Shown here piece by piece: positions 45,188-55,623 of a stretch of 64,000 nt of DNA (positions within the stretch are counted from its first letter, which is position 1; each line of letters begins with the position of its first letter). Position numbers and translations under genes: made by a program. Source of the stretch: Symmachiella macrocystis (GTDB taxonomy: Bacteria; Planctomycetota; Planctomycetia; Planctomycetales; Planctomycetaceae); assembly GCF_007860075.1 (NCBI RefSeq), contig NZ_SJPP01000001.1:1-64000 (forward strand). The letters are read 5' to 3'. The notes under the pieces were generated by a model. That model worked only from the letters and a program-made list of their open reading frames with translations. It was not told where the DNA came from and did not search any database.

Positions 45188-46570
45188 TCATTTACGCCGT
45201 TTCACCTTACGTTTCTTATTCGCGGCCTGCTCGGCCGCCTTGTTGATCATTTCGACGGTGATGGTCGCCGGTTGGGGGTTTTCGACAATCAACGGTTGTT
45301 TGTCGTCGTAGACACTTTGTTGTTTGATAAGCAGCGTCATCATCCGGTCTGTTTGCTCCTGGTCGCTTTCAGAAAGGTCGTGTAATTCGAGGGGGTCTTC
45401 GCGCAGGTTGAACAGTTGCGTGACATTCACCTGCGGGTAACGTATCAGTTTCCAATCACCGTGTCGCACGCCGCGCATCACGTTGCGATAGGCCAAGAAA
45501 ATATCGTCGCGAACACCGGTCGATTTTCCGTCGATCACCGGTGATAAGCTTTTGCCATCGAGACCCGCCGGAATCGGCACGTGCGCCAGATCGCAGACGG
45601 TGGGAAAGATATCGAACAAATAACAAAAGGCTTCGCTTTGTCCGTGGGGGATTCCCGGTCCGCTGAAAATCAATGGCGCTTTCATGCTGTGCTCGTACAG
45701 GCTTTGCTTGCCGAACAGACCGTGACTGCCGACGGCCAAACCATGGTCCGAGGAGAATACGATGATCGTGTTTTCAAACTGGCCGGTTTCTTTGAGCGTC
45801 GCGATGATGCGGCCGATGTTGAAATCGATGGACGAGATGCAGGCATAGTAGTCCCGTAGATGTTCGCGGACCGTTTCTTCGGTACGGGGCCAGGGAGCGA
45901 GTTGTTCGTCGCGGATCACCATTTCGCCGTTGTCGAAGGGGTGCAGCGGTTTGTAGTTTTCCGGCAATGGAAGTTCAGCCGGATCGTATAAAGCCTTCCA
46001 TTCCTCTGCGGCGACGCGAGGGTCATGGGGGCCGGCGAAACCGAGGTACATGAAAAACGGATTGTCGCGGTCATAGTCTTTGAGGAATTTGACCGCATGG
46101 TTGGCAATCGTTCGTCCATGATGCCCGGAAGTTCGCTCTGCTTGATCATTGAGATATTGTGAGTGATCAAACGCGGTGTGGTACTTGCGAGCGGTATTGC
46201 CCCGCTTGGACTCATGATAGGTGGTGTAACCGGCCCGCTTCATTGTTTCCCCGAACGTCCCCTCGATCTGTTTGGGGTCGTAGCGAAACAGCGACATCCC
46301 GCTGTGCATCATGTGCCGACTGGGGTTGCAGACGGCCGGCATGGTGGAGCCCATGCAATAAGCATTGTTGAACACGAATCCCGAACGGACAAGTTCGTCG
46401 ATGTTCGGTGTCTTGATGTGCGGATTGCCCAAGGCGGCAATCGTGTCGGCGCGTTGGTCATCGGTAAACAGGAACAACACGTTCGGCTTCGCCGCATCCG
46501 CCGCTTGGACACGGTAATCCATAAAAAATGGCGCCGAGAAACAACACAAAACGAGTAGCATGCGAGCCAT
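45188..46570 (-). CDS. Secreted sulfatase (iduronate-2-sulfatase-like)
   Basis: The 460-residue protein has a signal peptide and the sulfatase N-terminus PNVLFLFTDDQRADT with the metal-binding Asp pair. The formylglycine site CNPSR fits the CxPxR rule, so an FGE-type enzyme would activate it. IIVFSSDHGLAVGSHGLFGK near residue 290 supplies further metal ligands. It should remove sulfate esters from polysaccharides in the periplasm or outside, a hallmark of planctomycetes. The ATG at 46570 has AGGGGA upstream. Confidence 0.92.
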   Translation of the reverse strand: MARMLLVLCCFSAPFFMDYRVQAADAAKPNVLFLFTDDQRADTIAALGNPHIKTPNIDELVRSGFVFNNAYCMGSTMPAVCNPSRHMMHSGMSLFRYDPKQIEGTFGETMKRAGYTTYHESKRGNTARKYHTAFDHSQYLNDQAERTSGHHGRTIANHAVKFLKDYDRDNPFFMYLGFAGPHDPRVAAEEWKALYDPAELPLPENYKPLHPFDNGEMVIRDEQLAPWPRTEETVREHLRDYYACISSIDFNIGRIIATLKETGQFENTIIVFSSDHGLAVGSHGLFGKQSLYEHSMKAPLIFSGPGIPHGQSEAFCYLFDIFPTVCDLAHVPIPAGLDGKSLSPVIDGKSTGVRDDIFLAYRNVMRGVRHGDWKLIRYPQVNVTQLFNLREDPLELHDLSESDQEQTDRMMTLLIKQQSVYDDKQPLIVENPQPATITVEMINKAAEQAANKKRKVKRRK

Positions 46571-47024
46571 AATGGTCCCCTGCGGTTAGTCAACCGGGCA
46601 TCAGACGATCGACCTCGTATAATACCTACTTTTGGGAAAGGAAAAAACCGACTGGGTTTGAGGCTGTGATGGGATCGGGAAACGACCAACACCCACCAAA
46701 TCCCAGTCATTGCGAAAATGGCATCTGGGTTTTAGCCATAGATCGCGTTTCAAAATACATTTTTGCGATGGTCAATCAACATTGTGGGAGGGCGAAGCTC
46801 CTGCTGAGCTGCTATTCTCTTTGGCCGTGTTTGCCCTTTGATGTAGAACGACGCAGAGATTTTGGCTGGTCCTCTCCCATTTCATTTTTTCCAGTCGACT
46901 CTATAATGCCTCGACACTCCCGGAACTGGATGCAGGTGCACGAAAATATCACACTTGTGGACTACCTAGCGGGATTGCACAATACAGCTTCAATACCACG
47001 CAACATTTTGTAGGGAAGCCGTCC
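46571..47024. other. Divergent intergenic region
   Basis: This 454-base region separates the minus-strand sulfatase from the plus-strand redoxin fusion gene. TATAAT at 46902-46907 with a poor -35 (ATTTCA, 17-base spacer) could be the promoter of the downstream gene. The open plus-strand frame inside (46666-47013) has an unconvincing composition. Confidence 0.35.
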
Positions 47025-48995
47025 ATGACATATCGGAGTTTTGGCTTTGCTGTTTTGGTCTGTGCAATTCATTTCACTGCCGCTGCAGCAAATGATGCCG
47101 CCCCAGAACCGAAAGTCCCCGCAACGACCTTTCGATTGCCTACGGTCGACGGCAAGGTCGTGGAGTTGACCGACGGCCCGGCGGGATTGACGGTTGTTTG
47201 CTTTTTGGGCAGCGAATGCCCGCTGGCTCGGTTATATGGGCCGGGATTGAACAAACTGGCAGCGGAATTTGAATCGCAGGGCGTGCGGTTCGTAGGCATC
47301 AACAGCAACATCCAAGACTCGACGGAGGATGTCCGCGAATATACCAAGCAATATGCCATCACATTTCCGATGGCCAAGGATTACGAAAACAAGATCGCTG
47401 ACCAATATCACGCCAAACGCACGCCGGAAGTCTTCGTGGTGGATGAGCAACTGGCGATCCGGTATCGCGGGCGGATCGACGATCAATACCTGCCGGGACG
47501 AGCGCGGACGAAGCCGGCTCGCGAGGATTTAAAGATTGCTATTGAAGAGTTGTTGTCGGGAAAGCCAGTCACGATGGCGGTCACCGAGCCGAACGGTTGT
47601 ATTATCGGCCGTGAAAAAAAGGGGGAGGTCACCACAGATTTGACCTTCACCAAAGACATCGCACGGATCTTGAACCAACATTGTGTGGAATGTCATCGTC
47701 CGGGCGAAATCGGCCCGTTTTCGCTAACCGACTACGACGAGGTGATTGGTTGGGCGGACATGATGCTGGAAACGATCGACGATGGCCGGATGCCGCCCTG
47801 GCATGCCAATCCCCAGCACGGAGAATTCTCCAACACGCGGCATATGCCCGATGCGGACAAGCAAGCGTTCACCGATTGGGTCGAAGGGGGCATGCCGTAC
47901 GGTGATGTGAAGGACTTGCCCGAGTTGCCGAAGTTTGCGGACGGCTGGTTGATGCCCGATACTCCCGATGCCGTCGTCGAGATGCGCGATCACCCCTATA
48001 CGGTTCCGGCCGAAGGGACTGTGGAGTATCAATACTTTGTCGTTGACCCGGGATTTGAAGAAGACAAATGGGTCACCGGCTCGCAGGTGATTCCTGGAAA
48101 CCGAGGAGTTGTGCACCACTGCATCGTGTTTATCAGGCCGCCGGACGGCTCCGATTTCCGAGGCGTCGGCTGGTTATCGGCCTATGTTCCGGGCCAGCGA
48201 TTCACGATGCTCCCGCCACACCGCGGCCGGAAAATTCCGGCGGGATCAAAACTGGTTTTTCAAATGCACTACACCCCCAATGGGTCCGAGCAGGAGGACC
48301 TGACAAAAATCGGGCTACTGTTTGGTGAAGAACAAGACATTACCCACGAAGTACTGACGCTGGTCGGCATTGATCAGGAATTCGAAATCCCGCCGCACGC
48401 AGCCGACTATCCCGTGGATGGCCGCGTCAAGCGATTGCCCAAGCAGGGAGAATTGCTGGCAATCGTGCCGCACATGCATCTGCGCGGCAAGTCGTTTCGG
48501 TTGTTCGGCAAACACGAAACGGATCGCGAAGTGCTGCTGGACGTGCCGCAATACGATTTCAATTGGCAGCATGTCTATGAGTTGGCTGAACCGATGCCGT
48601 TGTCTTCGGTCAAGGCGTTGGAATTCACCGTGAAGTTTGACAACTCCAAAGCGAACCTCGCTAATCCCGATCCGACTCAATTTGTCAGTTGGGGCGATCA
48701 AACCTGGGAGGAAATGGCGGTCGCGTTTTTTGAAGTCGCCATTCCGCGTGGGAAAAAGGATGAGTGGAAACGTGACAAGAAACCGGTGGATCCCCAAGTA
48801 CGTGAGAATGAGATCCAAGAATTTGTGGCGACATTCCTGAAGAACTTTGACAAAGATGGCGACGGAGAAGTCGCATGGCTGGAAGCTCCCCTCGGTTTTC
48901 GCCGATTTGGCTTCCGCAATATCGACAAGGACAAGGACCGGCGGCTCACAAAGAGTGAAGTCGAAGAAGCCGCTCGCCAGAAAAACCGGTTTTGA
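47025..48995 (+). CDS. Redoxin-cytochrome c-monooxygenase-like-EF-hand fusion protein
   Basis: The 656-residue secreted protein strings four modules together. After a signal peptide comes a thioredoxin-like AhpC/TSA domain (30-175), with SECPLAR in place of CxxC. A single haem c site CVECH stands at 220-224. A domain of about 300 residues resembles the copper type II monooxygenase fold, with HHCIVF, MHYTPNG and the HMHLRGKSF motif. At the end are two EF-hand calcium loops (DKDGDGEVAW and DKDKDRRLTK). It may be a redox enzyme of the periplasm, but the substrate is unknown. Confidence 0.85.
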   Translation: MTYRSFGFAVLVCAIHFTAAAANDAAPEPKVPATTFRLPTVDGKVVELTDGPAGLTVVCFLGSECPLARLYGPGLNKLAAEFESQGVRFVGINSNIQDSTEDVREYTKQYAITFPMAKDYENKIADQYHAKRTPEVFVVDEQLAIRYRGRIDDQYLPGRARTKPAREDLKIAIEELLSGKPVTMAVTEPNGCIIGREKKGEVTTDLTFTKDIARILNQHCVECHRPGEIGPFSLTDYDEVIGWADMMLETIDDGRMPPWHANPQHGEFSNTRHMPDADKQAFTDWVEGGMPYGDVKDLPELPKFADGWLMPDTPDAVVEMRDHPYTVPAEGTVEYQYFVVDPGFEEDKWVTGSQVIPGNRGVVHHCIVFIRPPDGSDFRGVGWLSAYVPGQRFTMLPPHRGRKIPAGSKLVFQMHYTPNGSEQEDLTKIGLLFGEEQDITHEVLTLVGIDQEFEIPPHAADYPVDGRVKRLPKQGELLAIVPHMHLRGKSFRLFGKHETDREVLLDVPQYDFNWQHVYELAEPMPLSSVKALEFTVKFDNSKANLANPDPTQFVSWGDQTWEEMAVAFFEVAIPRGKKDEWKRDKKPVDPQVRENEIQEFVATFLKNFDKDGDGEVAWLEAPLGFRRFGFRNIDKDKDRRLTKSEVEEAARQKNRF

Positions 48996-49245
48996 TCTTC
49001 CCAGGATCGTGAAAAACCAAGTCATGTCGACGTTCGTTGAATTCGACAGGATGCTTAGCCACGATTCACACGGTTGAAACACTGATTTTTATTGCCCGTA
49101 TTATGCACCCTCCCCTTCCGGCGAATTTCAGTCCTCCGCGTTCGCAGGACGCGGGACGAACGTGATTGATCGGCGACGATCCAGCGCGACGACCGTCTCC
49201 GGCTGCGAATGAATCACAACACTTATTGCTGAAAGCTGAGCTTCT

Positions 49246-51555
49246 ATGCCTCGCCGATTTAACCGAACGACCGGTTGGATGGTCGACCACCCTTCCGTTG
49301 TGACGTTCGGTTTGCTGGTCATCAGTGGATTCGCCTTGCTGGGATACATTGCTCCAGAGCGACTCACCGATTTGTTCACGGTCCATGCTCCCGACCAGCA
49401 GTCACCCGTAACCAAACGCGAGAAATTCGAAACGCCCCCCGACGTCGACCCGGTGAGCCTGTCGGACTCAGATGCTGTCTTGGTTGTTGATTGCGACGCG
49501 ATTTTCACACAACGCGGCGCTGCTGCGGTACGGCACGTGGTCGACGAACTTGAGTCGCTGGATTATGTGCGCAGCATCTTGTGGATGGATCGTGTTCCGA
49601 TTCTCAACATCTTTGGCTTGCCGGAACCGATTTTACCCTCGGCGACTGCTTCTGCCGGGCGATTCGAATCGGCGCGTCAAAAGGCGGACGCCCACCCTCT
49701 TGTGGCGGGCCAACTCCTGTCCGATGACGGCAAAACGTTGTTGCTGCTGATCAAATTCGATTGGCTGTTCGTCTCGGACGACGAAGATTGCACGTCCCGA
49801 CTCCGAGAGGAAGCGGAAAAAGCGGCGGCCGATTTTCCCGACGTCAATATGTCGTTTCTCGTTTCCGGACGCGTCCCTACGTATTTGACAATCGTACAAT
49901 CCCACGAAGAGAACAAATATAAATATCAAATCATCGGCTATTCGATGATCGGTTTGATCGCGATTGTGCTATTCCGCGGATTTACAGCGGTCATAATCGT
50001 CGCCCTGGCGCCCGCGATGGGGGTGTTTTGGACGTTAGGGATGTTGCAATATTTTGATTTGCAAAACAATCCTTTCAACGACGTCATCTTGCCGGTGCTG
50101 TTGAGTTTGGTGGGGCTCACCGACGGTGTGCATCTGATGGTGCAAATCCGTCGATATCGTGCCTCGGGGATGAGCGAACGCGATGCCGCCCGCGCCGGCG
50201 TTCGCGAAGTGGGCTTGGCCTGCGCGCTGACCTCGCTCACCACGGCAATCGGCTTTGGATCAATGTCTTTGGCGCATCACAAAACCGTGCAAGAGTTCGG
50301 TTGGAGCTGCGTGATGGGTGTGCTGTTGACGTTTGTGGCTGTGGTGACGGTGATTCCGCTGGCCTGCTCTACACGCATGGGACGGCGGGTCCATATCGGT
50401 CACGAGCGGGGACTGATTGACCGGCACTTGAATCGGATCGGCGGCATCATTGAGTTCGTGTTGCGGCATACTAAGGCGCTCAGTTATATCGCGATCGGGC
50501 TTACATTCGTCCTGTTGATGATTTCCTTAACGCTCCGGCCCGACGAACGCCGTACCGATGCCATGCCGACCGGCTCAGAAGCGGCCGTTGCCATGCGGCA
50601 CATGGATGATGCTTTTGGCGGGTTGGAATACTCGGCCGTCGACATCAGTTGGTCCTCTGACGTGCCTGCGGATTCGCCGAAAATACTCGAAGCGGTCTCC
50701 GCTGTTGATGATTTACTGCTATCGGAGGAGTTGATCGGCCACCCGCTTTCCATCCGCAATCTCATCGACGCCTTACCCGGCGAAGGCAAAGCCTCCGAAC
50801 GGATGTCGATGATTGAATTACTCCCTCCCCCTTTGAAGCGCGCCTTTTACACGCCCGAGCACCGCCGAGCCTCCGTGACATTTCGTGTTCGTGATTTGGG
50901 AATCGCCACGTATGGCCCAGTGTTTCGCCGGTTGGAAACGGGATTGGAGAAAATACAGCAAGACTATCCGAACTTCACTTTTGATTTATCCGGCTCGGCC
51001 GTTCGGCGTTGGGAGCACCTGTACCAAATCGTGGTCGATCTGGCGACAAGCCTCGGGAGTGCTGCGATCATCATCTTTGTCGTCTTGGCGTTCGTGTATC
51101 GCTCGGTGCGGATGGGACTGATTTCCATCATTCCTAACGTTTTTCCCCTAGCGGTCACCGGAACGGCGCTGGTCTTGACTGGCGGATCGTTGGAGATGGT
51201 GAGTGTCTGCGCGTTTACCGTTTGTTTAGGAATCGCCGTGGACGACACAATCCATTTTCTTACGCGTTATCAAGAAGAACGGGAGAAAACTGACGACGAC
51301 CACGAGGCCATTCGCGCCTCATTCACTGGGGTCGGGACGGCACTCATTATGACCACCGCTGTGCTCATCGTCGGTTTTTCGACGGTGCTATTCAGTGATA
51401 TGCGCGACCAACGCATTTTTGCCGCCATGAGCGGCTTGACGATTGGCTCGGCCCTATTCGGAGATTTGGTCTTCTTGCCGGCACTGCTATCGCGATTTGC
51501 GCGGGCGAAACCGCGGAGCGATTCCGCCGAGGACGAAATTCCCGGCGACGTTTGA
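49246..51555 (+). CDS. MMPL/RND-superfamily membrane transporter
   Basis: The 769-residue protein has the RND layout: one N-terminal helix, a periplasmic loop, a five-helix bundle, and then a second copy of loop and bundle. The conserved VILPVLLSLVGLTDGVHLM and GIAVDDTIHFLTRYQEE are the typical helix IV motifs with proton-relay acids. Such MMPL-like pumps export lipids, hopanoids or other hydrophobic compounds. A squalene-hopene cyclase in the window makes hopanoid export conceivable, but the two genes are 26 kb apart. No membrane-fusion protein is adjacent. Confidence 0.88.
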   Translation: MPRRFNRTTGWMVDHPSVVTFGLLVISGFALLGYIAPERLTDLFTVHAPDQQSPVTKREKFETPPDVDPVSLSDSDAVLVVDCDAIFTQRGAAAVRHVVDELESLDYVRSILWMDRVPILNIFGLPEPILPSATASAGRFESARQKADAHPLVAGQLLSDDGKTLLLLIKFDWLFVSDDEDCTSRLREEAEKAAADFPDVNMSFLVSGRVPTYLTIVQSHEENKYKYQIIGYSMIGLIAIVLFRGFTAVIIVALAPAMGVFWTLGMLQYFDLQNNPFNDVILPVLLSLVGLTDGVHLMVQIRRYRASGMSERDAARAGVREVGLACALTSLTTAIGFGSMSLAHHKTVQEFGWSCVMGVLLTFVAVVTVIPLACSTRMGRRVHIGHERGLIDRHLNRIGGIIEFVLRHTKALSYIAIGLTFVLLMISLTLRPDERRTDAMPTGSEAAVAMRHMDDAFGGLEYSAVDISWSSDVPADSPKILEAVSAVDDLLLSEELIGHPLSIRNLIDALPGEGKASERMSMIELLPPPLKRAFYTPEHRRASVTFRVRDLGIATYGPVFRRLETGLEKIQQDYPNFTFDLSGSAVRRWEHLYQIVVDLATSLGSAAIIIFVVLAFVYRSVRMGLISIIPNVFPLAVTGTALVLTGGSLEMVSVCAFTVCLGIAVDDTIHFLTRYQEEREKTDDDHEAIRASFTGVGTALIMTTAVLIVGFSTVLFSDMRDQRIFAAMSGLTIGSALFGDLVFLPALLSRFARAKPRSDSAEDEIPGDV

Positions 51556-51595
51556 TCAGCGGCACCTTAATCATTCTGCTAAAGGCCCGGCTGAG

Positions 51596-52918
51596 TCAAT
51601 CACTGTCGGGCGACCACCCCAAGCGATCCTGTAACACATCCGCTAAGCTGTGTGTGTGGCGAATCTGCGCCTCTTCGGTGAGGTGCATCATATCGTGATA
51701 ATCGGATTCTGGATGGACGGGCAGTTCGTCGGACAGGATCAGTACGTCGGGAAATCGTTTCTTTAAGCGATCCCGATAGTCTAGAAAATCGCGGCGCACA
51801 TCGGGATCAATTTTTTGACTGAGGACCGGATTGACCTGCCCAAAGATCAAGACAACTTGGGTCCCCGTTTGTTGCGCCCGCTGGAGAAACATTTCTAATG
51901 TGGTTTTGTGAAATTCGGTATCGTCGTTGACGGCGTAAGTCTTCGCCATCCTCGCAATGGTTTTTTCATGCGCTTGCTCGCGCCGCTGCTTTTTCTGATC
52001 AACCGACTCGGCAGCTGATCCCAGCGTCGGGTGGTCACGTTTGATTTTGTTTTCGACCGCAGGGGTGCCAAACAGAAAATACTCAAGACTGCGACGCGAT
52101 TGGAACGCCGGCAAGACCGATCCCACATAACCATTGATACCGCGATTGCCGATATCGAATTTTTCGATCTCCAACTCTTGCAAGGTGGGCCATTCCGAGA
52201 CCTTAAGCAACGGCAGCAACCGGGCTCCCGACACCTTGGTGTAAAAGTTCAATTCGCTCAGGTAACAGATCGCAATTTCAGGGTGTTCGCCTCCATACCA
52301 TGGTTCTGTCAGCAAGAATTCAATCGTGTGGGAACCAACGTAAGAGAGGTTGGCAAAATATTTTTGCGGACCAAACCGCCGATTCAATGTCGGTTCATCA
52401 ATCTCACTGAGTCCTTGACTGGAACCGAGGATGACCACCTTTTCCTTCGCGTCGCTATCACGATGCAGGATTCGGGCAATTTGAAACTCCGGTTGTTTGC
52501 TATCGCCGCTGCCGGCGAACAAGACCATCCAATACGTACCGGTTTCCCCGCCCGCTCCGATCACGCCGTTGACCGTTGCGAATGCAATCAAGGAGATTGG
52601 TAACCAAGCCCACATCGGCGAGCACAAGCGGCGCACAATTCGCGCTGCCAACAACGCCACACCGATCATCCCCACAGCCATCGCGAGAAACCACAGGCTT
52701 TCGCGCATGCGGATGGATAGGAATTCCGCGGGTTGCGTGATTCGTTCACGGCTTTTTTCTATGAGAATTGTGCCAAATCGATCAGCGAGTTGCTCAGCAA
52801 CGAATCCGCCGCCGAGCCAGTCAAACGCCCAATAGGCCGCTACCGCCGTCAAAAACAGGGCCAGCAACCAAGCTTCGGGCCGCCAATTAGAATTGGAAGT
52901 AGATGAATTGTGATCCAC
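51596..52918 (-). CDS. SGNH-like membrane protein paired with MBOAT acyltransferase
   Basis: The 440-residue protein has two N-terminal membrane helices and a soluble domain. GSSQG (the Ser block) and a late DYHDMMHLT (the Asp-x-x-His block) fit an SGNH/DltD-like esterase or acyltransferase fold. In alginate- and DltB-like systems such a protein works with the MBOAT partner to move acyl groups onto a cell-surface polymer. Its GTG start at 52918 overlaps the end of the MBOAT gene by 32 bases, so they are coupled. Confidence 0.75.
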   Translation of the reverse strand: MDHNSSTSNSNWRPEAWLLALFLTAVAAYWAFDWLGGGFVAEQLADRFGTILIEKSRERITQPAEFLSIRMRESLWFLAMAVGMIGVALLAARIVRRLCSPMWAWLPISLIAFATVNGVIGAGGETGTYWMVLFAGSGDSKQPEFQIARILHRDSDAKEKVVILGSSQGLSEIDEPTLNRRFGPQKYFANLSYVGSHTIEFLLTEPWYGGEHPEIAICYLSELNFYTKVSGARLLPLLKVSEWPTLQELEIEKFDIGNRGINGYVGSVLPAFQSRRSLEYFLFGTPAVENKIKRDHPTLGSAAESVDQKKQRREQAHEKTIARMAKTYAVNDDTEFHKTTLEMFLQRAQQTGTQVVLIFGQVNPVLSQKIDPDVRRDFLDYRDRLKKRFPDVLILSDELPVHPESDYHDMMHLTEEAQIRHTHSLADVLQDRLGWSPDSD

Positions 52919-54329
52919 CGAAAATTCCCAGTGAGGTAATTAAGAGTAAGGCAGCCGTAAACGCGAAGACTTGTCGCCCAAGCGGCCAGGTATGAAATCG
53001 CTCAAAGGCTTCATGCTTCCATTGAAACAACAGAACCAGGCCCCCCAGAAACAACACCATGCGGGCATATTGCAACGGCGGTCCCCAGTTGGGCGGAGTC
53101 AGCAACACCGATGTACTGTTCAGCACCATATGAAACTGGACTGCGGCCGCTTCAATGGCACCGGCTCGAAAGATCAACCAGCCAATACAAGTCAGATGAA
53201 AAAACACGACAACCGTCAGGCCCCGCCACAGGGGACGTCCCAGGGGAACCTTGGCAGCTTGTTCGTCAATCTGTTTTAGCAGCGGTGTGAACCGGCGATG
53301 AATGCTCAACAATAGGCCGTGAAATAGGCCCCAGATGACGAAAGCCCACCCCGCTCCATGCCACAAGCCCCCCAACAGCATCGTTGCCATTAAGTTGCGG
53401 TAGGTGATCCAATCGCCGTGCCGATTGCCGCCTAACGGGATATACAGATAATCGCGAAGCCACGACGATAGGCTGATGTGCCAATGTTGCCAAAAAGCGG
53501 ACGGGTTGGAGACAAGATACGGCGCGCGAAAATTGACCATCAGGTCGAAGCCCAACACCTTGGAGATGCCGCGGGCGATATCCGAGTAACCCGAGAAATC
53601 GCCGTAGATTTGAAAGGCAAAGGCGTAGATAAAAATCCACGAACCGGCATCAGCGTACGGCAGGCTGCTGCCTTGGAAGGCCGTATCGACCAGCGGCGCC
53701 AAACGGTCGGCGATCACCAGTTTTTTCACATACCCCAAAGCCATCAACGCAATGCCGTCCACCGCCGCTTGTGCGCTGAATGTTCGTGGCGACTCGACTT
53801 GGGGTAACAAGTGCAGCGAGCGTTCAATGGGACCGGCGACCAGTTGCGGAAAGAACGACACATACAGCGCGAAGTCGAAAAAATGTTTCGCCGGTGGACA
53901 CTGTCGACAATAGACGTCGATCGTGTAACTGAGCGATTGAAACGTATAAAACGAAATCCCCACCGGCAGAATCACATTCAGCGTGGGCGCGTCAACGGCC
54001 AGGCCAAGCCCCTCTAACAACCGTCCGGCGGACTCGGCGAAAAAGTTGTAGTATTTGAAAAACCCCAAGCAGCCCAGATTGGTTATCAAGCTGAGGAGTA
54101 AATAGCGACGCCGCACCGTATCGGAGTCCGACCGGCTAATCCGCAGTCCGCAGACATAATCGACAACGGTCGACAAGAACAGCAGCGACAAAAACCGGTA
54201 GTCCCACCATCCATAGAAAACGTAACTGGCGACCAACAAGACGTGGTTTTGCCAGCGATGCCGGCACAGAAAGTACAGCGGCAGCACGATGCACAAGAAG
54301 ACGAAAAAGACCAGAGAATTGAAGATCAT
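52887..54329 (-). CDS. MBOAT-family O-acyltransferase (AlgI-like)
   Basis: The 480-residue membrane protein is a clear AlgI-type MBOAT. Signatures are YYNFFAES, PVGISFYTFQSLSYTIDVYC, FPQLVAGPI, the GGLWHGAGWAFVIWG block with the catalytic His, and DLMVNFRAPY. It passes acyl groups, usually acetyl, across the membrane to a polysaccharide. The SGNH-like protein overlapping it downstream is the likely partner that finishes the transfer. The ATG at 54329 is used. Confidence 0.93.
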   Translation of the reverse strand: MIFNSLVFFVFLCIVLPLYFLCRHRWQNHVLLVASYVFYGWWDYRFLSLLFLSTVVDYVCGLRISRSDSDTVRRRYLLLSLITNLGCLGFFKYYNFFAESAGRLLEGLGLAVDAPTLNVILPVGISFYTFQSLSYTIDVYCRQCPPAKHFFDFALYVSFFPQLVAGPIERSLHLLPQVESPRTFSAQAAVDGIALMALGYVKKLVIADRLAPLVDTAFQGSSLPYADAGSWIFIYAFAFQIYGDFSGYSDIARGISKVLGFDLMVNFRAPYLVSNPSAFWQHWHISLSSWLRDYLYIPLGGNRHGDWITYRNLMATMLLGGLWHGAGWAFVIWGLFHGLLLSIHRRFTPLLKQIDEQAAKVPLGRPLWRGLTVVVFFHLTCIGWLIFRAGAIEAAAVQFHMVLNSTSVLLTPPNWGPPLQYARMVLFLGGLVLLFQWKHEAFERFHTWPLGRQVFAFTAALLLITSLGIFGGSQFIYFQF

Positions 54330-54650
54330 TTCGAATCGGTGCCGGGGCCGCTATCGACTCAGTAAACGAACAAATTCGGACAGAAGCTTGCCACAATCAC
54401 ATTCATCATTAGACACCGGCTCGGGAGGTGCAAGCAGGATTGCCTGGAATTGGCCGCGAGCCTTTGAGCGGTTCCGAAAATTCCGTTTATGGCGATGAAA
54501 CGGCGCATCAGCCGTGCTTGGCGTATTTGACGGCTTGGGTTTGACTTTTCGGTGGTTTCATAGCATGTTTTACACACAATTGGTTTTCTAGGCGAAGCGT
54601 TCATGCGCATGGTCGGGACCGTTAGGGCAAATCATCAAGGCACGTTTCCC

Positions 54651-55604
54651 ATGAATTTTGCGGAATTTCACAAGACGCTGCAGGATAAGCCCACCTACGT
54701 GATATTAGGAGTTCAGGGATCCGGCACGAATTTGACTGCGCAGATTCTGCGCAAGGTATTCGAAATCTCGGTAGTGCGTGATCGCTCCTTGATCCTCGGC
54801 ACAGCAGCGTCTTTGGTGGGAAAATCCTCGCCGGACAACCTGAAGAGGGGACGGGACAAAATCTATCAATGCCTGTTTCCTAGTGCGATTCGTAAACGCC
54901 TGTTGCCAAGGCAATGGTTTCATCAGGCGGCGAATTATCAAGGAATCCAAGACGTTTTGCACCAAACAGCGATGACCTCACCTGCGGAATTTGCTGATTT
55001 TTTCTACGCGTACCACGCTTACGTGGATGACTGCCAGGAAAAAGGAATTAAGAGCGACGATTGTTGGCAGCAATTGGACAAAATCGATCAGGTGATTCCG
55101 CATCGTAAAAACATTTTGCTTGTGCGCGATCCACGCGACAATGCCAATTCAATCATGTACAAGGATTTCGGACCGCGGACCGTCTACGCGGCCTCGCGAT
55201 ATGTCAATCATCAGCTGGATCTCTATCTGCGGGAAACGGAAAGTCATCCCGACACATCGCTGACCACGAAATACGAAACGTTGTTAGCCACTCCCCATGA
55301 ATTCGTGCGTGACTTTGCGGAATTATCGGGACTGGCTATTCCAGCAAATGTCGATGAACGTATCGAACAACTTGGCATCCGTACCAAGAATTTCGACAAG
55401 TGGAAGCGTTGGAGTCCTTACGACATCGCCGTATCAGAAGCGATTTTTGGGGACAACCTCACTAAGCTGGGATACGATCCGCATTCGACCGATTCGATAC
55501 AACTGTCAGCCACCGCAATGGCCCGCCTGAGGGCAATTGACATCGCCAAACGGATTCCCCAGCGATTAAAAAGCATCTGGGAACATAAGGTGCTCGCCAA
55601 ATAA
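54651..55604 (+). CDS. Sulfotransferase-family protein
   Basis: The 317-residue protein has the PAPS-binding 5'-phosphosulfate loop as VILGVQGSGTNLTAQIL near residue 17 and a 3'-phosphate-binding segment ILLVRDPRDNANS near 160. It should transfer sulfate from PAPS to a sugar or other hydroxyl group. It is divergent from the MBOAT gene and convergent with the heparinase-like gene. The ATG at 54651 has AAGG upstream and starts just before the fold; an ATG at 54603 is also open. Confidence 0.8.
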   Translation: MNFAEFHKTLQDKPTYVILGVQGSGTNLTAQILRKVFEISVVRDRSLILGTAASLVGKSSPDNLKRGRDKIYQCLFPSAIRKRLLPRQWFHQAANYQGIQDVLHQTAMTSPAEFADFFYAYHAYVDDCQEKGIKSDDCWQQLDKIDQVIPHRKNILLVRDPRDNANSIMYKDFGPRTVYAASRYVNHQLDLYLRETESHPDTSLTTKYETLLATPHEFVRDFAELSGLAIPANVDERIEQLGIRTKNFDKWKRWSPYDIAVSEAIFGDNLTKLGYDPHSTDSIQLSATAMARLRAIDIAKRIPQRLKSIWEHKVLAK

Positions 55605-55623
55605 TCCCACTCGCGATTGTCCC

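Noticed and set aside
46666-47013. 115-codon plus-strand frame upstream of the redoxin fusion gene
   Set aside because: No ribosome-binding site and no recognisable pattern; it overlaps the probable promoter region.
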